DNA of 64,000 bases from contig JABLUY010000124.1 of NCBI GenBank assembly GCA_013306675.1, positions 1-64,000 of the forward strand, read 5' to 3'. Position numbers and translations under genes: made by a program. The notes under the pieces are model-generated. The model had not been told where the DNA came from and made no database searches. It saw only the letters and a program-made list of their open reading frames with translations. The DNA is from Thraustochytrium sp. TN22 (lineage: Eukaryota; Sar; Bigyra; Thraustochytrida; Thraustochytriidae). Shown here piece by piece: positions 29,701 to 38,099 of the stretch (positions are counted from its first letter, which is position 1; each line of letters begins with the position of its first letter).

Positions 29701-31605
29701 GATGTTCTGGATCTCCTCGTTCTTCATGATCTGCGCGTGCGAGGCCTCGCGCACGTTCAGGAGCTTGCCGCGCAGCGGAAAGACGCCGTAGTTGTCGCGG
29801 CCCACCACGCTGAGGCCGCTGATGGCCAGCGTCTTGGCGGAGTCACCCTCGGTGAGGATGAGCGTGCAGCGCTCCGAGAGGCGGCCGCCCGCGTTGTTGG
29901 CGTCGTCGAGCTTCTCCACATCCTTGATCTTGGACTTTTTGGTGCCGCCCGCCTTGCGCGAAAGCTCGCGCATCTCCTTGGCCTTGGCCCAATAGAGAAT
30001 GTTGTCCACGATGGGCGTGCGCTCGATCTGCTTGACCGCCTTGTCGCTGAGCTGCGGCAGCATCTTCTTGGGGCCGAACTTGGGGTGCCGCGTCGAGAGC
30101 GTCTCCTTGGTCTGCGAGTCAAAGGATGGGTTCTCAATGAGGCAGTTCACGAAGATCCATAGGTGGCTCTTGACCTGGTGCGGCTTCACCTCGGAGCCCT
30201 TGCCCTTCTTCTTGAGCGCCGGCTGCAGGAGCGCGGCTACCTGGTCCGCGACGTAGTTGACGTGCTGACCGCCCTTCATCGTGCAGATGCCGTTCACGAA
30301 GCTGACCTGCTGCATCTGGCCGTCCGGGCTGGGCGCGATGCAGATCTCCCACCGCTCATTCACGCGCTCGTAGATCTTGCGCACCGGGCCGGTCTTCTTC
30401 TTTTTGGCCGCGGCCGCCTTTTTCTTCTTCTTGCTGCCGCCAGTCCAGTCGTCGTCATCATCCTCATCGCCGTCGTCGTCGTCGTCGTCGTTGCCACCGT
30501 CTTCGTCATCGCCGTCCGCCTCCGGCTTGGGCAGGTACAGGTCAATGTACTGCTCGAAGGTGGCGACCTTGAGGGGCGTGCCGTTGAGCGTGACCTTGAC
30601 GCTGCGGTCGGTGACGCCAGCCACATCGTAGACGCGCTTCTTGAGCAGGGCAATGGTGTCGGCGTCCAGGCCTTGCGGCATGCCAAAGCGGGCGTAGTCC
30701 GGTGTGAAGGTGACGCAGGTGAAGTCCTTGCCCGAGGCGCTGCGCATCGACGGCTCCCCCTTGACGCTCATGTTCTGCGTCCAGGTCTGCTTGTACCGAT
30801 ACCCGCTGCGCGTGTCGTTGGTCTCTACGGTAAACTCCGTGCTGAAGATGTTGGCGAGCTTGGCGCCGTAGCCGTTGCGGCCGCCCACCACGCGCTTCTC
30901 CGTGTCCTCGAAGTTCTCACCCGTCATGAGGTGGCCGAAGACGAGCTCCGGGATGTACACCTTGTGCTCGGCGTGCACCTCGACCGGGATTCCGCGGCCG
31001 TCGTTCCACACGGAGATGCTCCCGGTGGCCTCGTCCACGGTCACTTTGATGTTGCGCATGTTCGGGTCGCGCTGCTTGTTGTCCGACGCGTTCACGAGAA
31101 TCTCGTCGAAGATCTTGTACAGGCCTGGCACGTAGGTCACGTTGCGGTACTGCATGCCGCTGCCCTCGTCAAAGACCCACATGGACGTGGTCACGGGCTC
31201 CGTCGAACCAATGTACGTGTCCGGCCGCAGCATGATGTGCTCCAGCTGCGTCTTCTTCTGGTACTTGTTCGAGATCTGCGCGCGCTCCATCGACGTGCGT
31301 CGCGCCGCGCCGCCCTTGCCGCCCTTGCTCTTGCTCGCGGCCGTCTTGGTCTCCGCCTCCACGTCGAAGGCGTCGTCCTCCTCCAGGCCGAAGTCGTCGT
31401 CGTCCTCCTCGGAGTCCGAGACCACCACCTTCTTCTTCTTGGGCTTGGCAGCCGCCTTCTTGGTCTTGGCCGCGCCCGCCGCCGCCGCCTTGCTCGCCTT
31501 GCCCGCCTTGGGCTTGGCCGCCGCTTGCCGCTTGGCATTCTCCTTGTCCGGGACGAAGTCCTCGTCCTCGCTCATGGCCAGGCAGAAGTCCTCATCGTCG
31601 CTCAT
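26782..31605 (-). CDS. TOP2: DNA topoisomerase II
   Basis: A 1,607-residue nuclear enzyme that passes one duplex through a transient break in another. The GHKL ATPase shows KIFDEILVNASDN (~168), NDGRGIPVEVH and GGRNGYGAKLANIFS (~240). The TOPRIM domain has LILTEGDSAKT (~585) and MIMTDQDHDGSHIKG (~663). The winged-helix domain carries ASPRYIFTRL with the predicted catalytic Tyr at about residue 921. The C-terminal ~400 residues alternate acidic blocks with KPKKKVVLD repeats, expected for nuclear localisation and phospho-regulation. An N-terminal ~90-residue acidic/Lys-rich tail (MSDDEDFCLAMSEDEDF) precedes the ATPase. An inserted Asp/Lys-rich loop at about 360-400 lies in the transducer region. 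The frame remains open upstream to 32064, but the ATG at 31605 is the sensible start. No intron is needed. Confidence 0.96.
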   Translation of the reverse strand: MSDDEDFCLAMSEDEDFVPDKENAKRQAAAKPKAGKASKAAAAGAAKTKKAAAKPKKKKVVVSDSEEDDDDFGLEEDDAFDVEAETKTAASKSKGGKGGAARRTSMERAQISNKYQKKTQLEHIMLRPDTYIGSTEPVTTSMWVFDEGSGMQYRNVTYVPGLYKIFDEILVNASDNKQRDPNMRNIKVTVDEATGSISVWNDGRGIPVEVHAEHKVYIPELVFGHLMTGENFEDTEKRVVGGRNGYGAKLANIFSTEFTVETNDTRSGYRYKQTWTQNMSVKGEPSMRSASGKDFTCVTFTPDYARFGMPQGLDADTIALLKKRVYDVAGVTDRSVKVTLNGTPLKVATFEQYIDLYLPKPEADGDDEDGGNDDDDDDGDEDDDDDWTGGSKKKKKAAAAKKKKTGPVRKIYERVNERWEICIAPSPDGQMQQVSFVNGICTMKGGQHVNYVADQVAALLQPALKKKGKGSEVKPHQVKSHLWIFVNCLIENPSFDSQTKETLSTRHPKFGPKKMLPQLSDKAVKQIERTPIVDNILYWAKAKEMRELSRKAGGTKKSKIKDVEKLDDANNAGGRLSERCTLILTEGDSAKTLAISGLSVVGRDNYGVFPLRGKLLNVREASHAQIMKNEEIQNIMKIMGLQPGKTYTDAKGLRYGHLMIMTDQDHDGSHIKGLLMNFIHHFWPSLLQIPGFLQVFITPIVKATPATGRGDARPFYTMPEYEAWLEALAPAQRKRWRIKYYKGLGTSTAKEAKEYFAEINHHRIDMEWEGEEGGDALDMAFSKRRVADRKTWLGHFVPGTYMDFSSASITYKRFVNEELILFSMADNVRSIPSMVDGLKPSQRKVLFACFKRKLRTDIKVAQLVGYVSEHSAYHHGEVSLASTIVSMAQTFVGSNNANLLFPSGQFGSRILGGKDAASPRYIFTRLAPLARRLYHEHDDALLEYLEEDGQNIEPTYYAPVLPVVLVNGAQGIGTGWSTDIPCFNPRDLIAYLRKKMSCLEPEGKLQPWYRGFTGEISPEIHAKKGFTGRYKVCGTFERDEDNESIIITELPVGTWTQAYKQFLMDDKAFPDGFIKEIRENHTDATVHFTLLLSSDAFYEMRSDAALVKRFRLESHVNTTNMHAYGVDGTIRKYEAPEEILDEFYPYRLDMYAKRKAHIEKTLDLDWRKLDNKARFVKMVIDGELIIAKRKKKDLVAELHERGFEQFQPAAKRKSVADEDANEDDAAAAANEGDEDTASGGADLMAKGYDYLLSMPLWTLTLERVQQLYDQRDGKREELDVLRAKRPYHLWEEDLDALEAAILEEDEKDAEEARLEQAQRRGGNKRAPARKKKAAPAKPKKKVVLDSDDDEDDMDDFIASDDDDDFAIDLKAKPAPKPRAARQTKPKKKVVLDDSEDDDLDEVEDVVVKAEPAAKSRAKPKAKPRARKPPVPPEDTEPPAPPKIVTRVKDEDDDEEILSLSERLKARMMVSPAPPPKAGSKRRKETTPARPAHGADDEDDEDGEAILATTPTMAKPDTKKSRNKTDQKKPQKRSVYLELSEDEDDEEVLATTTTTTTTKKEDADTKPAPRARAARATKAKVNFAEESEEDEDYDFEDDDDDEDFDDEE

Positions 31606-32112
31606 CGTGCCGTGACGCCGCGCGAGCACCTGGACCTCGCAGCCCGCAGCCGCGCAGCCGCGCAGCCGCGCAGCGATCGAGGCCTTTCGCACGCGCGCCC
31701 GCTGCCCGTCGCCGCCCGTCGCCGAGCAGCCAGGCAGCCCAGGCGTTGTCGGTTTGCGTGGCCCAGCCTCCCCAGCCGCCGACAGAACCGGCTTGGCGGT
31801 TGCACATCCGAGGGACACTTGTGCTTGGTCCAGCGTGCAACGATGTCGGGACCGCTCGTGCAGTGCGAAAGGGAAGAAAGCAAGAAAGATAAGATAGCAA
31901 GGGAAAGGCTGTGGCTCCGCACATGGCCTGCATTTTGGGCAGCAGTCGCAGAGAGTGTCTGAGAGGCCTTCTCGCGATCGGGCAGCAGTAGCCGTCGCGT
32001 GACCCCGTCGCACGCACGATCTGAAGTCGACTCGTTGGACAGGACAAAGCGGGGCCCACGTCACTGCAGCATTGGATGGTAACAGGGTTTTCTCCGGGTT
32101 GCTTGATACTTT
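31606..32112. other. Upstream region of topoisomerase II
   Basis: About 500 bp holding the TOP2 promoter and the 3' UTR of the first TPMT-family gene. No separate gene is seen. Confidence 0.5.
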
Positions 32113-32955
32113 TTATAGAGAACTCCGAGACTGCTGTTGCTGGTTGTGGTGGTTGGGCCGACGGTGCATGAGAAAGACGAGTTCCTCCGTCTGGGCCATG
32201 GGGATGGGACTCTGCAGCACAAGCTCAATGTCAAAGTGGGTGCCAAAGAGCTCGCGTACCTCGGCCTCTGGGATGCAGTAGGGCGGGCCCGGGTGCGCGC
32301 CATCCGGGTAAATAAAGGTGCTGAGGAGCATGACAGCATCTGGCGTGGTCTGCTCAAGGATGACGCGCGCGTAGTCCTTGCGCAGGGGCTTTTCGATGGC
32401 AACGAGAGAGGCGCGGTCCCAGACGCGGTTAAAGCCGGCCTGCGACGGCACGCCCTCGCCAGCCCAGTTGGCGGGGAGGTTGAAGTAGTCGACCTTGGCG
32501 ATGGCGAGGTCGTGCGCCGTACCAGGCGCGCGGCCGCGGAAGAGCGTTTCGCCGCTCTGCTCGAATGCGGCCTGGTTCCACTCAAGGCCTTGCTCGGTGC
32601 GGAACTGGTTGATGGCGTCCTGGGCGATCTCAACGCCGGCCACGTAGCCGAACTGCGCGAGCCACGGCAGGTCGAAGGACTTGCCGCAGAGCGGCACGAA
32701 GAATCGGAACGGGCCCTCGCTTGCGATGAAGCGGTCCTGGAACTGCAGCAGCCGCTTGTTGATGCGGTCCATGTGGAAGAACGGCTGCTTCGTCTGGAAA
32801 TCCTTCTCCCACATGCGCACCCAAGGGTCGGCCTGGCCCTTGGGCTTGGCCGCCGTGACCGCCGCCCTTGCTTTGCCGGCCGCCTCGGCGTCGGAGTGCA
32901 TCTTGCGCCCCATGCCAGCGGCGCTACGTAGACCGGGCCACGCCACAGCGCGCAT
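32113..32955 (-). CDS. TPMT-family S-adenosylmethionine methyltransferase, copy 1
   Basis: A 280-residue thiopurine/thiol methyltransferase-family enzyme. The SAM-binding signature is FFVPLCGKSFDLPWLAQFG, then VAGVEIAQDAINQF. FNRVWDRASLVAIEKPLRKD matches the family substrate-side motif, and STFIYPDGAHPGPPY the later VTFDYPxGxxxGPPH. The N-terminus MRAVAWPGLRSAAGMGRKM is basic and could be an organelle leader. The frame opens far upstream (to 33489), but that part is low-complexity and the Met at 32955 is preferred. Natural substrates for such enzymes include small thiols, halides or sulfide; which applies here cannot be read. It belongs to a set of four on the same strand and is the most distant from the others in position. 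Confidence 0.88.
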   Translation of the reverse strand: MRAVAWPGLRSAAGMGRKMHSDAEAAGKARAAVTAAKPKGQADPWVRMWEKDFQTKQPFFHMDRINKRLLQFQDRFIASEGPFRFFVPLCGKSFDLPWLAQFGYVAGVEIAQDAINQFRTEQGLEWNQAAFEQSGETLFRGRAPGTAHDLAIAKVDYFNLPANWAGEGVPSQAGFNRVWDRASLVAIEKPLRKDYARVILEQTTPDAVMLLSTFIYPDGAHPGPPYCIPEAEVRELFGTHFDIELVLQSPIPMAQTEELVFLMHRRPNHHNQQQQSRSSL

Positions 32956-33485
32956 GGACCGTGGGTCAGGGCAACGGGACGCCACGACGGCACCGCCCGT
33001 CGCGCGCCGTAGCCTTGCGCAAGCGACTTGGCTGCGAGTGAGCACGCGAGCCGACCTCGAGCTTGGGAATCTACAAGACCCCCCGCTTGACGACCCCGCC
33101 GGCGGGGCCAGAGCCCCCTCAAGTTGGGGCAAAATTCTGGGACCAAGCGGTACCGGAAGTCGCGGAGCGAGCTGCAAAGCGGCAAAGATAGATTGTCGAT
33201 GACGCCACATGAAATGAAAAGTACCTGAAGCGAAGCGAAGCAGCAGGCTAGAATTCTTGGAGGGCTCCGACTCCTGACGCCGGGAGCTCCCGGACTCCAG
33301 GGCAGGGTGGGCACCCTGTTTTACTGTCGATCCAACACAGATCACCCACACGCAAGCACGCAAAGAGGACAGAGAGCACTCACGCGACGCGACGATGCAA
33401 ACACGACGCATGAGAACGCGTGCACGCCCTCCGTGAATCGTCACGGGTGAATCGTCACGGGTGCACCCGCACCCTGGCAGAGGCT
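32956..33485. other. Intergenic region upstream of TPMT copy 1
   Basis: A 530-bp region with no gene I can support. A long open frame runs through it but is Arg/Ser-rich and lacks family similarity. Confidence 0.5.
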
Positions 33486-34484
33486 TCACTTGGCGACGCT
33501 TGAGGCAGCGCCAGCATCCGTGGCATTGGAAGTGGGATTGACGGCGCTGCTATAGCCCCTGCGCGAGGAGAACCACACGAAGTTCTTGGGCACCCAGACG
33601 GAGGAGGTGATGGCCATGGTGCCGATCATGTTGATGAGCGAGTCGATGGGTTGGCCCACCCAGGTGAAGATGTGAAAGTGGTAGTATTCAGCGGTGCGTG
33701 GTTTCCAGGGCAAGATGACGACGGCAAGCATGAACATAAAGGTGGAAGCGATGGTGATGGAGGACCAGAGGAGGTTCCTGCGCGCCGCCTTGCGCATGCG
33801 TGAAGTGGCGGTCGAAGCGGCGGTGCCACCTGTGGAGCGCGTTGCGTGCAGCTGCTGAAGAACGGGCTCGAGAAAGAGGTAGAGAAAGGCCATGGAGATG
33901 CTCGAGTCAACCGCGGCGAAGATCAGCGCGAGCCACCACGGGTGCTGCTGCGTGCAGATGGAGCCGAAGGCCAATTTGCCGTGCATCAAGAGCCACATGA
34001 CGCCGATGAAGCCTGGAATTCCGATCGTACCCAGGAAGGCAAACTTGTATAAGGCATTGGCCAGTCGGGAGCGTCGCCCGATGGAACTGGTGGCGTCGGC
34101 ACGCTTCAAAAAGATTGCGTAGTTCATGCCGTTGCCCGCCACATAGGTCGTCGAGGGCACAGTGCCAAGCCAGGAGCACAGCTTGTAGTTCTCATTGCTG
34201 ACGCTGGACGCGGAGAAATACACGATGACGGCATTGCTGACGACCATGAAAAGCATGTGCCACAGCAGCAATTGAAAGACGGTCGTTTTGGCGGGTGTCC
34301 GGTCGACGCGCTTGACGTATAGGACCAAGAGCACGCATAGGGCCGGCACGCCAAAGAGGGTGGCCACAGTGCTGGTGATGAGCTCCGCTGTCTTGTAGGA
34401 CACGGCAAGTGCTGTCGGCTCCACGTCCGGAATATCGATCGTGTTGCGTGCGTTCCTCGCGACATATTCTTCGAAGAAGCTCAT
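33486..34484 (-). CDS. Seven-helix membrane protein, GPCR-like topology
   Basis: A 332-residue protein with seven clear hydrophobic segments, near 34-60, 76-100, 112-135, 160-180, 197-222, 255-277 and 288-315, for example CVLLVLYVKR, WWLALIFAAVDSSISMAFLY and ASTFMFMLAVVILPW. The N-terminus has no signal peptide and the C-tail is short and Ser/Ala-rich. The arrangement suits a receptor, but no DRY, NPxxY or retinal-Lys motif is visible, so I do not assign a family. It lies between TPMT copies 1 and 2 on the same strand; whether the association is functional is unknown. The start is the ATG at 34484 (MSFFEEYVARNARN); a TTG upstream extends the frame by 18 codons. Confidence 0.75.
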   Translation of the reverse strand: MSFFEEYVARNARNTIDIPDVEPTALAVSYKTAELITSTVATLFGVPALCVLLVLYVKRVDRTPAKTTVFQLLLWHMLFMVVSNAVIVYFSASSVSNENYKLCSWLGTVPSTTYVAGNGMNYAIFLKRADATSSIGRRSRLANALYKFAFLGTIGIPGFIGVMWLLMHGKLAFGSICTQQHPWWLALIFAAVDSSISMAFLYLFLEPVLQQLHATRSTGGTAASTATSRMRKAARRNLLWSSITIASTFMFMLAVVILPWKPRTAEYYHFHIFTWVGQPIDSLINMIGTMAITSSVWVPKNFVWFSSRRGYSSAVNPTSNATDAGAASSVAK

Positions 34485-34575
34485 AGTGCTGCGCGGGGCG
34501 CGAAGGAGTCCGAGCTCTTTGATGCGCCCTTGCTTCAAACAGGATTGCCTCCCTGGCTTTGCTTGCCCTCCTCCA

Positions 34576-34638
34576 GCGGATCGCGCGTGCGTCTGGCTAC
34601 GACTTTAAGCGGATCGCGCGCGCGTCTGGCTACGACTT
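34576..34638. repeat. 33-bp direct duplication
   Basis: Copies begin at 34576 and 34609 and share about 29 of 30 bases (GCGGATCGCGCGTGCGTCTG, then GCTACGACTT). It lies just upstream of the seven-helix gene, within its likely promoter. Confidence 0.85.
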
Positions 34639-35257
34639 CCTTCACCAAACCCCCCATCGTCTTTCCGAAGGCACAACAGACAGCATCTTTCAAAATGCCA
34701 GCTCATGCCAGCTCATTGTTCCTGCAGGGAATTGGAAACGTCGAACGCTGTTGCTTCGCTCAGAAAGACAAGCAGGCGGCCTCGCCAGAGTCTCTGCCCG
34801 TGAAACGGAGGGTCTGCCCGTGAAACGGATCTCCTTCCGTGCAGTCTGCAACACGATTGCTTTGGCCCACATGGCCGCTTCCAACCCAATAGTTTGTGTT
34901 GACTTTGGAACGAAGGAGAGAGAGCCGTTGAGAGCTAGGGGGTCCTCCTTGTGGACGCGATCCAACGTGCTCGCTTTCATTCTCCGCGGCTCACTGTCAG
35001 AGTCGAGGTGCTGTTGGAAGGTCATTACCAAGAGTCTGACCCGCTCCCGCCTCCACCTGCCCCTCCGCATCCGCTTGCGGTCAGGTCAGTTTCAGGACAG
35101 TGGTCCGCTGTCGGTCCGATTTGGGCAACCGCCTGCGTCCAGGGTGTCTCTTAGGCGATGCCTGGACGCAATGCGCATGGACTGCGATGTGGAGAAACCA
35201 CCGCAGCCGTGTAACGACATCATGAGCTATGGATACACAGGACATCCTTTTTTTTTT

Positions 35258-35324
35258 GCCAAGGTTGCAGCGGATCTGCAGCGCGTCTGCAGCGCTTGCT
35301 CGCACGCTTGCTCGTTGGCTCGCC
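35258..35324 (+). repeat. Dispersed repeat, copy B
   Basis: It begins GCCAAGGTTGCAGCGGATCT and includes GCAGCGCGTCTGCAGCGCTT. It is preceded by a run of ten T and followed by an A/C-rich tract. It matches the minus strand of 23398-23463 at about 85%. It may be part of a short interspersed family; the length beyond this core is not clear. Confidence 0.65.
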
Positions 35325-35653
35325 TTTTTTCCCCAAAAAAACAACAAAAAAAAAACCGCGAAGAGATCATGCCCTGCCGCGGCGGCGGATCAGGCACTGT
35401 CATTGTCCCGAAGATCTTCCAATAGCGCACAGCAACGGCCTAGCTAAGAGCTAGAAGGAAGAGTTGACGTGAAGCTTATGTGAGGACATGCCATCATGGC
35501 ATAGATCGTTCTTGCACCTGGCAGCATCGGCATCGGCGTCAGAGTTGCTCTTTGAGAAAATGCGGGGTGTCGCGCATGAGAAGGAGCAGGAGCGTTACCT
35601 CGAGGAGGGGCGAAGGCGAGGGTGTGGCTCGTTCTTGTTTTCTTCTAAAAGTA

Positions 35654-36508
35654 TCAGGCGTCGGCGTCGGCGCCAGGCCTGCGCTTCATGAGGAAGACGT
35701 GCTCTTTCGTCTCGGGCATTTGCGCAGGCTCCGTAGCGAGGACCTCAATGTCAAAGTACGCGCCATAGAGGCTGCGCACAGTGTCCTCGTTGATGGCGTG
35801 GGGAGGCCCCTTGCGGACGCCCTCCGGGTAGTCGAAGGTGACGAGCAAAATGGTGGCGTCGGGCGTGGTCTGCTGCAGCATGGCCTGCACGTACTTTTCG
35901 CGCATGTCCGGGTTGATGGCAACGAGCGAGGCGCGGTCCCAGACAAAGTTGAACTTGTGCTGGTCCGTGGCGCCGAGGTCGCTCCAGCCCGACGGCAGGT
36001 CGAAGAGGTCCATCTTGGCGATGGCAACGCCGTGGCCACTGTCGGCCGGGGACGTGCGAAAGAGCTTGCCGTCGCTCTTCTCGAGCACCTCCTGGTCCCA
36101 GGAGAGGCTGTTCTCCTTGGCAAACTGGTCAATGGCGTCCTGTGCGATCTCCACGCCGGCCACCTCACCGAACTGCGCGAGGAAGAGCAGGTCGAGCGTC
36201 TTGCCGCAGAGCGGCACGAAGTACTTGCGCGGGCCCTCCTCGCCCGTCACCAGGTGCTCCTTGAAGCGGTCCAGCTGCTTGTTGACCGTCAGCTCATGGA
36301 AGCCCGGCTTCTCGCTCTGATACGTGGTCGTCCACCGCTGCACCCACATGTCCAGGTGCCCGGCCGGCTTGTCCTCGGCGGCGTCCTGGCACTGCGCGAC
36401 GCTGCCGCCGCTGTTGCCGCCCGCGGCAACGGCCAGCGCCGTGCCGGCGAGCGCAAGCCCGGCCAGCTGCCTCAAGGGCGCCGTGAACCGCATGGTCGAG
36501 CGCAGCAT
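35654..36508 (-). CDS. TPMT-family S-adenosylmethionine methyltransferase, copy 2
   Basis: A 284-residue protein with the signature KYFVPLCGKTLDLLFLAQFG, VAGVEIAQDAIDQF and FNFVWDRASLVAINPDMREK, then VTFDYPEGVRKGPPH. The N-terminus MLRSTMRFTAPLRQLAGLAL, followed by AGTALAVAAGG, has basic residues and a hydrophobic stretch, so an organelle leader or membrane anchor is plausible. It is closest to copy 3, sharing the HLDxWVQxW and KPGFHEL blocks. Start is the first ATG of two in-frame ATGs 15 nt apart. Only about 445 bp separate it from copy 3. Confidence 0.88.
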   Translation of the reverse strand: MLRSTMRFTAPLRQLAGLALAGTALAVAAGGNSGGSVAQCQDAAEDKPAGHLDMWVQRWTTTYQSEKPGFHELTVNKQLDRFKEHLVTGEEGPRKYFVPLCGKTLDLLFLAQFGEVAGVEIAQDAIDQFAKENSLSWDQEVLEKSDGKLFRTSPADSGHGVAIAKMDLFDLPSGWSDLGATDQHKFNFVWDRASLVAINPDMREKYVQAMLQQTTPDATILLVTFDYPEGVRKGPPHAINEDTVRSLYGAYFDIEVLATEPAQMPETKEHVFLMKRRPGADADA

Positions 36509-36953
36509 CCTGGTCTGGGCTGCTCTGTAGCTGCGCCGCGCCGCGCCGTGCTGCGCCACTCGCTCGCCGCGAAGAGGCAACAGGCTTTGGTGATTTGCTT
36601 TCCTGATGAGCGAGAGTTGGTTGCTGCAGCGCAGTCGAGGCTCTCACGTCGCGCCTTCACAAGTCGCCCGGCTTCGGAGCGGCGATGTATGTGACGCCGC
36701 TCGTTCTTGCGGGTTTTGCCGGCGGCGCAGATCCCGCCGGTCCAGGCCAAGGCCGAGCGATCATCGAACAAGCTTGGATGCTCTGTGAGTCAGGCTGTGA
36801 GTGGGACCTGGCCCTGACTGCGCTGGCACTGCGTGGCTTGCTGGCTGGCTGATTTCGCCGCTGACAAGCTCCGCGGCGCGCTTCGGATCTTGAGATCTCA
36901 TTGCCGAGCAGGAGCACTGCAGAGCACGGTGACGGTGCCGCTCACAGTCTGAG
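36509..36953. other. Spacer between TPMT copies 2 and 3
   Basis: A 445-bp spacer with no gene recognised. It must carry the copy 2 promoter. Confidence 0.5.
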
Positions 36954-37769
36954 TCAGGTCTGCTCTGATTGGGCTTGCTTGAATTTGTCCGAGTCTCGCT
37001 TGCTTATCTTTTTCATGACAAAGACGAGCTCCGTGGTGTCTGGCATGTGCGCAGGCTCGATGGCGAGCAGGTCGATGTCAAAGTGAGCCCCAAAGAGGTC
37101 GCGGACGATGGCTTCAGGGACTGCGTGGGGCGGGCCCTCGCGAATGCCCTTGGGGTAGTCGAACGTGGCCAAGAGGACGGTGGCGTCAGGCGTGGTCTGC
37201 TCTAGCACGACCTGGGCGTAGAGCTCGCGCATGTCAGGGTTGATGGCCACGAGCGACGCGCGGTCCCAGACGAAGTTGAACTTGGTGGTGTGCGTGCCGG
37301 GGGCGCTCAAGTCGCTCCAGCCGACTGGGAGATTGAAGAGATCCATCTTGGCGATGGCGATCTCGTGCAGGCCGCCGGAGGGTGTCGTGCGGAAGAGCTT
37401 GCCATCTGTCTTGTCGAGCGCCTCCTGGTCCCAAGAGAGACCATTTTCGAGGGCGAACTGGTCAATGGCCTCCTGGGCGATTTCCACTCCGGCCACGTTG
37501 CCGTGACGCGCGAGGAAGAGCATGTCGAGCGACTTGCCGCAAAGCGGCACAAAGTACCTGCGTGGCGCGTCGCCTTTCACAAGGAGGTAGTCTTCGAAGC
37601 GTTCCAAGTGCTTGTTGACGGCGAGCTCGTGGAAGCCCGGCCTCTCGTTCTTGAAGGTGCTGCCCCAGCTCTGCACCCAGAAGTCCAGGTGGCCCGCCGA
37701 CTTGGTCTTGCCGGTATTGGTCCAGGCGGCCACGGCCTGGCGCAGCGGCTCGACAAAGCGTCGCCACAT
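36954..37769 (-). CDS. TPMT-family S-adenosylmethionine methyltransferase, copy 3
   Basis: A 271-residue protein with RYFVPLCGKSLDMLFLARHG, VAGVEIAQEAIDQF, KFNFVWDRASLVAINPDMRE and ATFDYPKGIREGPPH. The N-terminus MWRRFVEPLRQAVAAWTNTG is amphipathic and lacks a long leader, so it may be cytosolic or carry a short targeting helix. The C-terminus is Lys/Asp-rich. Gene order and high similarity to copy 2 indicate a tandem duplication. The SAM-binding and family motifs look intact, so it is probably active. Confidence 0.88.
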   Translation of the reverse strand: MWRRFVEPLRQAVAAWTNTGKTKSAGHLDFWVQSWGSTFKNERPGFHELAVNKHLERFEDYLLVKGDAPRRYFVPLCGKSLDMLFLARHGNVAGVEIAQEAIDQFALENGLSWDQEALDKTDGKLFRTTPSGGLHEIAIAKMDLFNLPVGWSDLSAPGTHTTKFNFVWDRASLVAINPDMRELYAQVVLEQTTPDATVLLATFDYPKGIREGPPHAVPEAIVRDLFGAHFDIDLLAIEPAHMPDTTELVFVMKKISKRDSDKFKQAQSEQT

Positions 37770-38099
37770 GCCGAGGCTACCAGGGATGGCAGGCAGCCGG
37801 CGGGTGGGCAGGACCTGGGCAACCTTGCCCCCGCCGCTGGCGCCGCCCGGCCGGCCGCCCCTACCGCCGCCGTCTTTGCGCCGGTGGAGTGTCGCTGTCT
37901 GTTTCGCAGCGGCTCAGGCTCGGCCTGGCTCTTGTACTGGCAGAGGGTCGCGGTCTGGGCAAGTTCTGTTCGTCGTTGCGGCACTGCGTCACTACGTCGC
38001 AGTGCAACCAGCGAAAAGAAGGAAACTTGATTGATCGCTCTCTGACAGGGAGCTTTGGCACGGCATTACAGGTTCACAGGTCACACACGAATCACAGGA
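37770..38099. other. Spacer between TPMT copies 3 and 4
   Basis: A 330-bp spacer without a recognisable gene, presumably the copy 3 promoter and copy 4 3' UTR. Confidence 0.5.

Larger units (their letters stand above)
34485..35653. other. Intergenic region, 1.2 kb, with short repeats
   Basis: It holds a 33-bp-period direct duplication (34576 and 34609; GCGGATCGCGCGTGCGTCTG type), a 19-bp-spaced duplication of TCTGCCCGTGAAACGGA near 34793-34829, and a dispersed repeat copy at 35258-35324 flanked by T- and A-runs. Open frames here have no recognisable domain. Confidence 0.5.

Noticed and set aside
27130-31962. Long plus-strand open frames of about 600 and 1,010 codons across topoisomerase II
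   Set aside because: Both are antisense to a gene with every TOP2 motif and show only Leu/Val/Gly-rich composition.
31606-32064. N-terminal extension of topoisomerase II
   Set aside because: Residues upstream of MSDDEDF are unlike any topoisomerase, and the ATG at 31605 gives a normal acidic N-terminus.
32956-33489. N-terminal extension of TPMT copy 1
   Set aside because: It is Arg/Ser/Leu-rich without family similarity; the ATG at 32955 leaves a protein of normal length with a plausible leader.
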